From contig JAFLZE010000058.1 of NCBI GenBank assembly GCA_029785685.1, positions 1 through 6,336 of the forward strand: a stretch of 6,336 bases of DNA, written 5' to 3'. The number at the start of each line of letters is the position of its first letter. Within the stretch, counting starts at the first letter, position 1. The notes beneath the pieces were generated by a model that saw only the letters and a program-made list of their open reading frames with translations, searched no databases and was not told the DNA's origin. The DNA comes from Nitrososphaerota archaeon (GTDB lineage: Archaea; Thermoproteota; Nitrososphaeria; Nitrososphaerales; UBA183). Shown here piece after piece: positions 1 through 5,718 of the stretch. A program made the translations under genes and the position numbers.

Positions 1-1
1 G

Positions 2-604
2 AGAGCAGCGATCAACTTCCTCCAGTCCGGGATACCGGCCCAGAAGGACGAGGAGATGACTTCGTCCGAGGCGGTCGACGCGTTCTTCGGCGCACCGGAT
101 GTGAGGGGGGCTCTCAGGGCGCTGAGATCGTACCCGGGGGCGCCGAGGGATAAGCTCAGGGACATCTTCACCGCGGTCGTGAAGTCCAGGGTGCACGAAG
201 AACGAAAGTCAGCAGCATTGGATGTCATCTCCAGGGCGGACGTCGTGATGGGGAGGATCATGCGCGGGAAGGACTGGAGGCTTCTCAGATACCTGGACCC
301 GATGCTCGCTTCGGAGCTGTGGAAGGCGCTGGGGGACGGTGGTCCGAGATACACGCTCGACGGGGCCCCCTGGCCCCTTCAAGTGAGAATCTGGAACGAC
401 TCGAAGAAGTTGAAGGAGATTGCCGCGCTCGCCGCGGAGCGGCTCTGGACCAGCCAGAGGGGATTCTTGGTCCGCGATATGCCTTACGTCCTGCTTCTCT
501 GCTCCGACGCGAGGTTCAGGGGGGAGTTCTTGAAGGGACTTGGCCTCGGAGAGAATTATGACCTCTTCCTCGCCAAGGAATCGTCAAGAAGCCACGGCCG
601 CTAA
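2..604 (+). CDS. rfcL: Replication factor C large subunit, C-terminal part (5' end outside the window)
   Basis: This is the 3' part of the clamp-loader large subunit, which with the small subunits opens and loads the PCNA ring at primer-template junctions. The frame is open from base 2, so the ATG at 56 is an internal methionine. About 200 residues are visible. They begin at RAAIN, which fits the sensor-2 motif (usually GDLRAAIN) at the end of the AAA+ module. The collar domain follows, with the family-typical SRADVVMGR block at visible residues 77-85, a WPLQVRIW..KKLKEIA region like the basic helix of archaeal RFC-L, and a final LGLGENYDLFL block matching the usual LGL..EE..FL ending. The Walker motifs lie upstream, off the window. 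The protein stops soon after this block and shows no C-terminal PCNA-binding (PIP) tail. It converges on the winged-helix gene with only 12 nt between stops. The assignment rests on remembered family patterns; a generic AAA+ clamp-loader paralogue is the alternative. Confidence 0.85.
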   Translation, partial: RAAINFLQSGIPAQKDEEMTSSEAVDAFFGAPDVRGALRALRSYPGAPRDKLRDIFTAVVKSRVHEERKSAALDVISRADVVMGRIMRGKDWRLLRYLDPMLASELWKALGDGGPRYTLDGAPWPLQVRIWNDSKKLKEIAALAAERLWTSQRGFLVRDMPYVLLLCSDARFRGEFLKGLGLGENYDLFLAKESSRSHGR

Positions 605-616
605 CCTTGGGTAACG

Positions 617-871
617 TCAGGACGCGACGGCTTCTTTCCAGTCAGCGTAGAACCTGCTTAGGGCCCCTGCGAGGGGGCTCGCTTGGTCCATCCTGAATAT
701 TCTGATCCTGTTGAATCTCTTTTCCGTCAGTATGCCTGCGTTTGTCAGAAACTCCAGGTGCTTGGCCGTGGCGCTGTGAGAGAGCCCCGACCTGCGCATG
801 ATCTCAGAGATGTTCAGTTCTCCTGTCTCCAGCATGACGGTAAGGACCTTGGTCCTCCCGTAAGAGGACAT
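617..871 (-). CDS. Small winged-helix DNA-binding protein (ArsR-like)
   Basis: An 84-residue predicted DNA-binding protein made almost entirely of one winged-helix domain. The helix-turn-helix runs from about residue 19 to 45 (NISEIMRRSGLSHSATAKHL), with SHSATAKHLEFL as recognition helix. The wing covers about 48-61 (ILTEKRFNRIRIFRM). A short amphipathic C-terminal helix with Trp (ADWKEA) could serve dimerisation. No metal-binding Cys or His cluster is present, so metal sensing is not supported. It starts 7 nt after the stop of the Orc1/Cdc6 gene on the same strand. A GAGAGG element lies 3 nt before the ATG, a short spacing, so translation is probably coupled to the upstream gene. No ATG, GTG or TTG codon occurs in frame for at least about 30 nt upstream. 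Likely roles, by inference only, are autoregulation of this unit or a DNA-binding accessory to the initiator-like ATPase. Regulatory target unknown. Confidence 0.8.
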   Translation of the reverse strand: MSSYGRTKVLTVMLETGELNISEIMRRSGLSHSATAKHLEFLTNAGILTEKRFNRIRIFRMDQASPLAGALSRFYADWKEAVAS

Positions 872-878
872 CAGCCTC

Positions 879-2054
879 TCAAGCTCTAACGTCGGCGACC
901 ATCCCCTTTTCGAGCTCCCCCATCAGTTCCTTGGCCGACACCAGGGAAAGCCCGATCATGGTTGTCCTCCCCCTCATCCCCTTTCCGGAGAGCTGAGCCT
1001 CTATGATCCCCTTCCTGGCTAGCTCGTTGACGTCGCTCCACACCTGCGTGTGGCGATAGGCCGTTATCCCCTTTCCCTCACAGAGAGCGGAGTAGCTCTT
1101 CTCCACCTCCCCTATGGTGACGTAGGTTGAGTCCCCCTTCTTCAGGAGCGTGGAGATGGCCATCAACAGGACCTTCTGATGGGTCGTGAGATAGGAGAGC
1201 TCTTCCTTCCTGAGCTGTGGAGGGAGCGACGCCTTCGCAGACCGTATGTGCTCAGAGAGGACCCTGGGAGACTCCGAGTCGTCAGCTAGCTTCCCTGCCC
1301 TCCAGACCAGATCGAGGGCATAGCGGGCATCTCCATAGGTCCCGGCTATGTCCGCCGCCAGCTGTATGACGTCGTCGTCCAACGCACCATCGCTGAATGC
1401 TTCAGCCCGCGAGGATAGTATGTCGGCCAACTGCTCCGATGGGTAGCTTTCCAGCTGTACCTCGTTCCACTGCAGCGAACTCAGGGTGCTCAGGTCGACC
1501 TTCTTCAGATAGTCGGTCGTCTTCGAGATCAGCAAGGAGGACAGGACCTGGCTCCCCGGAGCCATCTCCCTGAGCCTAGTGATGGTGTACAACGACGACG
1601 GGTCGGACAAGACCAGGGTGTCGACCTCGTCGAAGGCTATGATGAGATGCGTCCTGTTGCTCCTGAGCTCCTCCACCAGCGCTGTCAGGAGTTCCTCGAA
1701 GCTGTACCCCCTCGTGGGATAGTTCTGGCCCAGGGACTTCAGGGCCTTCACCATTATCGCCTGAAGGGTCCGGTCAATCCTGCAGTTGACGTGCACTGCC
1801 TTCACGAGGTTCCCGTAAAGGGTCGCTTTCTTTGGCAGTGACTCCAGGAGCAGCTTCTTCGCGATCATGGTCTTCCCTGATCCCACGGGGCCGGTTATCA
1901 TCACGGTCTGGCTGGCCTTGGACGCGTTCTGGGCAACCCCCTGGAAGTATAGCTCGAGCTTCTTCAGCTGCGCCTCCCTGTGGGGGATCTGGTGTGGGAG
2001 GTACTCCTGGAGCAGTATGGCCTCGTCCCTGAAGACCGAGCGAGGGGCTGTCAT
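879..2054 (-). CDS. Orc1/Cdc6-type AAA+ ATPase (replication initiator paralogue)
   Basis: A 391-residue ATPase of the archaeal Orc1/Cdc6 family, whose members bind origin DNA and recruit MCM. The N-terminal block contains the family's PHRE motif (residues 24-27). Walker A is GPVGSGKT (55-62) and Walker B is LIIAFDEVD (137-145). Sensor 2 is GDARYALDLVWRA (241-253), with Arg244. A winged-helix domain fills about 285-372, with LTTHQKVLLMAI and the ending GKGMRGRTTMIGLSL, both characteristic of Orc1/Cdc6. Aligned by eye without gaps to the usual ISND...LDPRVxSSL segment, this protein reads ISKT...VDLSTLSSL. The sensor-1 Asn is thus Lys178 and the DPRV Arg is Ser189. It may hydrolyse ATP poorly or act as a regulatory paralogue (inference). 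The ATG start fits the family N-terminus; no Shine-Dalgarno precedes it, but a TATA box lies about 30 nt upstream, so a leaderless or nearly leaderless mRNA is likely. The winged-helix gene follows after 7 nt. Confidence 0.92.
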   Translation of the reverse strand: MTAPRSVFRDEAILLQEYLPHQIPHREAQLKKLELYFQGVAQNASKASQTVMITGPVGSGKTMIAKKLLLESLPKKATLYGNLVKAVHVNCRIDRTLQAIMVKALKSLGQNYPTRGYSFEELLTALVEELRSNRTHLIIAFDEVDTLVLSDPSSLYTITRLREMAPGSQVLSSLLISKTTDYLKKVDLSTLSSLQWNEVQLESYPSEQLADILSSRAEAFSDGALDDDVIQLAADIAGTYGDARYALDLVWRAGKLADDSESPRVLSEHIRSAKASLPPQLRKEELSYLTTHQKVLLMAISTLLKKGDSTYVTIGEVEKSYSALCEGKGITAYRHTQVWSDVNELARKGIIEAQLSGKGMRGRTTMIGLSLVSAKELMGELEKGMVADVRA

Positions 2055-2083
2055 GAGAAGGATAGGCGATTATTCTGTTTCGG

Positions 2084-2091
2084 TTTATAAT
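2084..2091 (-). promoter_or_regulatory. TATA box for the Orc1/Cdc6 gene
   Basis: On the minus strand this reads ATTATAAA, an archaeal TATA-box match in the least GC-rich part of the intergenic gap. Its centre lies about 33 nt upstream of the orc1 ATG. A start of transcription about 26 nt downstream would fall around position 2061, leaving a leader of only a few bases. The absence of a Shine-Dalgarno sequence before that ATG agrees with this. Confidence 0.6.
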
Positions 2092-2130
2092 GTTGATTAT
2101 GCGCTCGAGTGAATGGCCGGCAGAGGGTTC

Positions 2131-2147
2131 GCCGAAAGTATTACGGC
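2131..2147. promoter_or_regulatory. Imperfect palindrome, possible operator upstream of the dehydrogenase gene
   Basis: GCCGAAAGTATTACGGC is a 17-bp imperfect palindrome: GCCG pairs with CGGC, and 6 of the 8 outer pairs match around a central T. It contains a weak TATA-like core (AAAGTATTA) about 40 nt upstream of the dehydrogenase start, so a protein bound here could control that promoter or act in both directions. The regulator is unknown; the nearby winged-helix protein is a candidate by position only. Confidence 0.3.
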
Positions 2148-2163
2148 AAAGGAAAAAAGAGAC

Positions 2164-2169
2164 AGGTGA
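2164..2169 (+). promoter_or_regulatory. Shine-Dalgarno-like site for the dehydrogenase TTG start
   Basis: AGGTGA matches six bases of the archaeal consensus GGAGGTGA. It ends 12 nt before the TTG start, which is longer than usual. Its last three bases are an in-frame TGA stop that blocks any upstream extension of the gene, so the TTG at 2182 is the earliest possible start. Confidence 0.45.
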
Positions 2170-2181
2170 ACGCGCAGGGCG

Positions 2182-3210
2182 TTGAAAGCGGTCAGGTTTC
2201 ACAAGCACGGCGGCCCCGAAGTCCTACAGTACGAAGAAGCGCCTGACCCTGTCCCAACATCAGACGACGCTGTCATAAGGGTGAAGGCCTGCGCGCTAAA
2301 CCATCTCGACCTGTGGGCGAGGAACGGGCTCCCGAACGTCGCGATTCCATTGCCCCACATCTCAGGGAGCGACATCGCAGGGGTCGTGGAGCAGGTCCCC
2401 CCAGAAGAGAAAATCTTCTCGAAAGGAGACGAAGTTATCGTCAACCCCGGAGTGGGCTGCGGTCGGTGCGACAGATGCATGAGGGGGAAGGACGACCAAT
2501 GCAAGGACTATACTATCATCGGATATGGTCTGGACGGCGGCTACGCGGAGCTGGTCAGGGTGAGGAGGGACCACCTGCTGAAGAAGCCCCTCGGCATGAC
2601 ATTTGAAGAAGCAGCTTCCTTCCCTCTTGTATTCGAAACGGCCTATCATATGTTGAAGACCAAGGCTGGCCTAGTCGCAGGGGAGACTGTCCTCGTGCTC
2701 GCGGCCAACTCCGGCGTGGGCTCGGCGGCAATCCAAGTGGCCAAGCTCTTCGGCGCGAGGGTCATCGCTACTGCGGGCGACCTCGACAAAGCAGAGCGCG
2801 CGAGGGAGCTGGGCGCTGACGAGGTGATCGACCACTACAAACAGGACGTGCTAGCGGAGGTTAGGAAGTTGACCGACAAGAGAGGGGTCGACGTGGTGGT
2901 GGAGCACGTCGGCAGGGCGACCTGGACCGGGAGCTTGAAGGCCCTCAACAAGGGCGGGAGGCTCGTGACCTGTGGGGCGACCACCGGAGCCGAAGTCTCT
3001 ACTGACCTGAGGTACGTCTTTAACAGAGAGCTCACAATCTATGGCAGCTTCATGGCGGGGATCGGAGAGCTTCCGGAAGTAGTGAAGCTCTTTGAGAGTG
3101 GGAAGCTGAAGACGGTCGTGGACTCCGTGTTCCCGCTCGAGAAAGCCGCGGAAGCCCAGACGTATATGGAAGGGAGCAGGCACTTCGGAAAGATAGTCCT
3201 GAAGGTCTAA
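2182..3210 (+). CDS. MDR-family zinc-type alcohol dehydrogenase / quinone reductase-like oxidoreductase
   Basis: A 342-residue NAD(P)-dependent oxidoreductase of the medium-chain dehydrogenase/reductase superfamily, a normal length. Residues 1-150 or so form the GroES-like catalytic domain and about 155-290 the Rossmann fold, with the nucleotide-binding loop AANSGVGSAA (174-183). The structural zinc lobe is intact: Cys93, Cys96, Cys99 and Cys107. At the catalytic site the usual GHE motif is GSD (62-64), while Cys37 and an NHLD segment (40-43) remain, so catalytic zinc binding is altered. This pattern occurs in a subgroup of proteins annotated as zinc-binding dehydrogenases; the substrate cannot be read from the sequence. 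The start is TTG, giving MKAVRFHKHGGPEVL, the usual beginning of this family, and an in-frame TGA lies just upstream. It is divergent from the Orc1 gene, and its TAA overlaps the stop codon of the convergent OsmC gene. Confidence 0.9.
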   Translation: MKAVRFHKHGGPEVLQYEEAPDPVPTSDDAVIRVKACALNHLDLWARNGLPNVAIPLPHISGSDIAGVVEQVPPEEKIFSKGDEVIVNPGVGCGRCDRCMRGKDDQCKDYTIIGYGLDGGYAELVRVRRDHLLKKPLGMTFEEAASFPLVFETAYHMLKTKAGLVAGETVLVLAANSGVGSAAIQVAKLFGARVIATAGDLDKAERARELGADEVIDHYKQDVLAEVRKLTDKRGVDVVVEHVGRATWTGSLKALNKGGRLVTCGATTGAEVSTDLRYVFNRELTIYGSFMAGIGELPEVVKLFESGKLKTVVDSVFPLEKAAEAQTYMEGSRHFGKIVLKV

Positions 3211-3599
3211 ACTATCTCGTATGAATGGGTGATCTTCGCGGTGGGCTGAAGAGTGGCCCCCACGCTGCAGAACTTCTCGGTGCTGTCATCTATGGCCTCT
3301 TCGACGTGCTTGGTCTCCAGGTCCACACCAGACAGCACATAGTTGATGTGGATGGACGTCCAAGGCTTCGGTAGGCCGTGTTCCGGCCTCTCCCCCGACA
3401 GCTGGATCTTCAGCGAAGTCAGCCTCTGCTTTCTCTTGTTCAGGATGGCCACTATGTCCATCCCGGTGCATGCTCCCAGTGAAGTGAGAAGTGCCCTCAT
3501 CGGGCCGATGCCCCGCTGGACGTCTCCGGCAGAGTCATAGACTACGGTGTGTCCTGCGTCGTCCGAACCCAGGAAGACGTTGCCTTCGGTCCATTTCAC
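3207..3599 (-). CDS. OsmC/Ohr-superfamily protein
   Basis: A 130-residue member of the OsmC family, whose better-known members reduce organic hydroperoxides with a pair of cysteines. Both cysteines are present: Cys44 in LGACTGMD and Cys111 in KFCSVGATL, where the usual context is C.....P. The GPM..LL.SLGACTGMD region resembles the YhfA-like branch (COG1765 type). Arg35 stands where a Glu is common, so peroxidase activity is not assured. It is slightly short compared with typical members of about 135-145 residues. The start is GTG at 3599; a TAA lies upstream in frame and no other ATG, GTG or TTG lies between, so this is the only common start available. The upstream gene on the same strand stops 19 nt earlier, which suggests an operon. 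The gene's TAG shares three bases with the TAA of the convergent dehydrogenase gene. Confidence 0.88.
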   Translation of the reverse strand: MKWTEGNVFLGSDDAGHTVVYDSAGDVQRGIGPMRALLTSLGACTGMDIVAILNKRKQRLTSLKIQLSGERPEHGLPKPWTSIHINYVLSGVDLETKHVEEAIDDSTEKFCSVGATLQPTAKITHSYEIV

Positions 3600-3618
3600 T
3601 TCCGCCAGCCACTTTTCT

Positions 3619-4263
3619 TTACTCGACTTTTACCACCATTGGCCTCGACTTCTCATGTAGCTCCCCCTTCTCAATGAAGCTCCTCCGTCCCCACTTCACT
3701 TTCAAATCGACGATGATCTTGTGCGTGCCGCTTCCGAGGACTGAGGCTGGGAAGGAGAAATCTTTCTCCACGTCTAGCATCTTAGATTTCGCGTCCTCCA
3801 CGTTCAGGGGTATTTTTGGCGGCCCGCCGTCTTCGGGGACTATCATCGCCCAAATCCTGTAAGGGAGGTCGGGGTCTCGGCTCCAGTAGAAGCTCGCCCT
3901 CCTGACCTTTTTCTTGGTTTCCGTGATCTTTTTTGTCGAAATGGCCCCCTGAGACTTGATGGAGACATTGAATGTGAGCCTGAGTATCTTGTCGAAGTCC
4001 TCCCATGCAACCGTCCAGACGTCTGGTTGGAAAGCCTCGCGGAGCCCGCCGACCACCCTGAAGGACGCGTTGACCCTGACAGTGTCGCCGATGGAGTAGG
4101 ATTTCTGGTCTGAACTCAATCGGATCTGGTCTATCTTGGTCGCGGGCCAGGAGTAGTCGCCTCGCCTGCTCTTGAGAGACAACAGGAGCGGGCCGCTCCT
4201 GCCGTCGATTAAAGGTTTGAAGCCGAAGCCAGGGACGAGCGTCCTGACTTGGCGGGATTTCAA
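3619..4263 (-). CDS. Unrecognised protein, predicted beta-rich, upstream of OsmC
   Basis: I do not recognise this protein. With the TTG start chosen here it has 214 residues. The middle and C-terminal parts look like beta-strand-rich, Ig-like or similar sandwich folds: SYSIGDTVRVNASF, ILRLTFNVSI, HKIIVDLKVKW and the final strand PMVVKVE. This is pattern reading, not a domain match. No signal peptide, membrane segment or cysteine is visible, so a cytosolic, non-metalated protein is likely. It is very rich in Lys and Arg. The frame stays open upstream to an ATG at 4344, but that would overlap the divergent transporter gene by 63 nt. The TTG at 4263 follows an AGGGG at 8 nt spacing, so I prefer it. 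A further TTG at 4182 is also possible. It probably forms an operon with the OsmC gene, 19 nt downstream. Confidence 0.6.
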   Translation of the reverse strand: MKSRQVRTLVPGFGFKPLIDGRSGPLLLSLKSRRGDYSWPATKIDQIRLSSDQKSYSIGDTVRVNASFRVVGGLREAFQPDVWTVAWEDFDKILRLTFNVSIKSQGAISTKKITETKKKVRRASFYWSRDPDLPYRIWAMIVPEDGGPPKIPLNVEDAKSKMLDVEKDFSFPASVLGSGTHKIIVDLKVKWGRRSFIEKGELHEKSRPMVVKVE

Positions 4264-4271
4264 GCTTCTAA

Positions 4272-4276
4272 CCCCT
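4272..4276 (-). promoter_or_regulatory. Ribosome binding site deciding the start of the unrecognised gene
   Basis: AGGGG on the minus strand lies 8 nt before the TTG at 4263. It supports that start over the ATG at 4344, which would run into the divergent transporter gene. The site sits inside the 18-nt gap between the two divergent start codons. Confidence 0.4.
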
Positions 4277-4281
4277 AAATA

Positions 4282-5016
4282 ATGTCCAATGAATCGAAGC
4301 CACGACCGGAACTGGAAGTACCTCAGAAGGAAAAACATCCTCACATTCCCGCTCGCAAGATCCTCGACAGGATCATCCTCGGGGGGAGCGATGGAACGAT
4401 AGAAGGACTCGCCACCACGGCAGCTCTGAATGGGACCGGAGTCGGATTCGGCACAATTGCGGTCGCTGGACTCGCCTTTGCAGTGGCGGGGGCCATCTCC
4501 ATGTTCGCTAGCGCCTATCTTTCCCAGAGATCGGCGCGCAAGTCGTTCGAGATCGACGCTGCCAGGGAGAAGATGGAGATTGAAACCGAACCAGAGGAAG
4601 AAAAAAGTGAGATGGTGGCCCTCCTGAAACGCGAAGGATATGCGGACGAGGAGGTGGATGTAATCATGAAGAGGTTGACGAGGGACAAGGGGCTCTGGCT
4701 AAGAGAGATGCTTCGCAGAGAGCTAAGAGTCAACCCCGAAGATGTAGGTTCAGACCACCTTTCTGGGGCGGCTGCCGCGGGGGTCTCTTTTCTCCTCCTG
4801 GCTTTGCTCGCAGTTTCTCCATATGTCCTTTTAGCAGGCCGCGTCGACGCGCTGACCGCCTCTGTTTCGCTTTCGCTCTTCGCCTTGTTTGCTCTTGGTT
4901 CTAGGGTGTTCATCCCTCGGAACTTCAGCCCCTTGGCCGGATTGGAATCCGCTGGGGTTGGGGCCCTGGCGGGGGCGGTCCTCTATCTGGTGGGGCTCCT
5001 CATCTCCAGCCGCTGA
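4282..5016 (+). CDS. VIT1/CCC1-family metal (iron/manganese) transporter
   Basis: A 244-residue membrane protein of the VIT1/CCC1 family, which moves Fe2+ or Mn2+ out of the cytosol, in known members by proton antiport. It opens with a polar tail (1-27) and the family motif in LGGSDGTIEGLATTAAL (33-49), compared with the usual GLNDGLV. Membrane segments are about 33-52, 57-80 (AGAISMFASAYLS), 160-185, 190-208 and 218-241, the expected five. Between the second and third lies a cytosolic acidic domain (about 85-155) rich in Glu, including MEIETEPEEEKSEM, which matches the metal-binding loop of the family. Its ending RELRVNPED also fits. ATG is the only common start before the conserved region, since an in-frame TAA lies two codons upstream. 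No Shine-Dalgarno is visible. Metal preference cannot be read from the sequence. Confidence 0.9.
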   Translation: MSNESKPRPELEVPQKEKHPHIPARKILDRIILGGSDGTIEGLATTAALNGTGVGFGTIAVAGLAFAVAGAISMFASAYLSQRSARKSFEIDAAREKMEIETEPEEEKSEMVALLKREGYADEEVDVIMKRLTRDKGLWLREMLRRELRVNPEDVGSDHLSGAAAAGVSFLLLALLAVSPYVLLAGRVDALTASVSLSLFALFALGSRVFIPRNFSPLAGLESAGVGALAGAVLYLVGLLISSR

Positions 5017-5021
5017 AGAGA

Positions 5022-5029
5022 TTCATTAA
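5022..5029 (+). promoter_or_regulatory. TATA-like element for the SpoIIM-family gene
   Basis: TTCATTAA is centred about 27 nt before the ATG at 5053. That is the distance expected if transcription begins at or next to the start codon. No Shine-Dalgarno precedes this ATG (the leader is pyrimidine-rich, CTCTCTCTT), which agrees with a leaderless mRNA. The gene could therefore be transcribed apart from the transporter gene 36 nt upstream. Confidence 0.45.
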
Positions 5030-5052
5030 CCGGCGGGCACTGCCTCTCTCTT

Positions 5053-5718
5053 ATGTCGGAGGGAGTTCCTGGTCCTGAGCCTGTCCCCTTGACGGACCCT
5101 GTTGCTTCGGACGCCCAGCCGGGCTGGCGCAGGCTCTCACTGATAATGACGGTGTTGCTGGTCGAGTTCGGAATCTTCCTCATCGGCCTCTTCACCCCAC
5201 TCTCAGCGTCCACACGCCAGATTCTCGCTAACCAGACGGGGGCCCAACTCGGGCCCGTGCAGTCAGGGACGGCTGCCCAGGTGATGTCCTTCATCTTCAC
5301 CCACAATCTGTCCATTGCCCTGGCCGAGATGATTCCGATCGGCGGCGCGCTCATCTTCGCCTTCTCGGTGTATAGCACGGGAATCGCCGCGCAGGCGCTG
5401 GTGGCTTCACAGGGGTTACCCGCCCAGTGGGGAGCGGTCATCTTTGCATTCCCCTACTCCCTTGTGGAGCTGTCGGCCTACGCGGTCGCCGTCGTGTCAG
5501 GCTCCATGCTATTGGTGGCATGGCGCGGTCATCACCTCAGGAAGGAGATGAAGATCTTCGTCAAGGAGGGAGCAGCAGTCACGGCCATCCTGCTCGCAGC
5601 CGCTGCCATGGAGTCAATCACAGTGAAGGTGTCGGCGTTGCTAGGCTTCGCGCTCTGGCTTCCCACTGGCATCGCGTTAGGGGCAATTGCGGTGCTCGCC
5701 AGGAGGGGTCGGAGATGA
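5053..5718 (+). CDS. SpoIIM/DUF95-family integral membrane protein
   Basis: A 221-residue polytopic membrane protein of the stage II sporulation protein M family (DUF95, COG1300). In sporulating bacteria SpoIIM acts in engulfment with SpoIID and SpoIIP, but homologues are widespread in archaea that do not sporulate, where the role is unknown. A polar N-terminal tail (1-25) is followed by membrane segments at about 27-48, 77-115 (two helices or one long one), 125-157, 172-190 and 194-216. Family features are FIFTHNLSIAL at 80-90 (usually F..N) and FPYSLVELSAYAVA at 133-146 (usually PHG..E). A basic, cytosolic-looking stretch HHLRKEMK lies at 160-167. The ATG start has no Shine-Dalgarno but a TATA-like element 27 nt upstream. 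The last codons overlap the ATG of the HAD hydrolase by ATGA, so the two are probably cotranscribed and coupled. The protein lacks SpoIID or SpoIIP partners in this window. Confidence 0.85.
   Translation: MSEGVPGPEPVPLTDPVASDAQPGWRRLSLIMTVLLVEFGIFLIGLFTPLSASTRQILANQTGAQLGPVQSGTAAQVMSFIFTHNLSIALAEMIPIGGALIFAFSVYSTGIAAQALVASQGLPAQWGAVIFAFPYSLVELSAYAVAVVSGSMLLVAWRGHHLRKEMKIFVKEGAAVTAILLAAAAMESITVKVSALLGFALWLPTGIALGAIAVLARRGRR
5701..5706 (+). promoter_or_regulatory. Strong ribosome binding site for the HAD hydrolase gene
   Basis: AGGAGG ends 8 nt before the ATG at 5715 and lies within the last codons of the SpoIIM-family gene. With the ATGA overlap it fixes the start of the hydrolase gene and supports translation from the shared mRNA. 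The other starts in this run (VIT, SpoIIM) lack such a site, as expected for leaderless first genes. Confidence 0.65.

Noticed and set aside
56..604. A gene beginning at the ATG at 56
   Set aside because: The frame is open to the left edge, and the residues before this ATG (RAAINFLQSG) fit RFC-L sensor 2, so this is an internal methionine.
1774..2208. A 144-codon reading frame on the minus strand over the start of orc1
   Set aside because: It overlaps the well-supported Orc1 gene in another frame, is rich in Pro/Arg/Gly, and shows no family motif.
4264..4344. An N-terminal extension of the unrecognised minus-strand protein to the ATG at 4344
   Set aside because: It would overlap the transporter's first 63 nt in the opposite direction; the TTG at 4263 with AGGGG is more plausible.
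4515..4913. A 132-codon minus-strand frame inside the transporter gene
   Set aside because: Its composition (Ser/Arg/Lys-rich) and lack of motifs mark it as a shadow of the VIT-family gene.
4983..5441. A 152-codon minus-strand frame over the SpoIIM gene
   Set aside because: It is a shadow frame; the plus-strand protein has clear membrane segments and family motifs.
5053..5718. Sporulation machinery
   Set aside because: Only the SpoIIM/DUF95 fold is present. There is no SpoIID, SpoIIP or other sporulation gene, and the organism looks archaeal.
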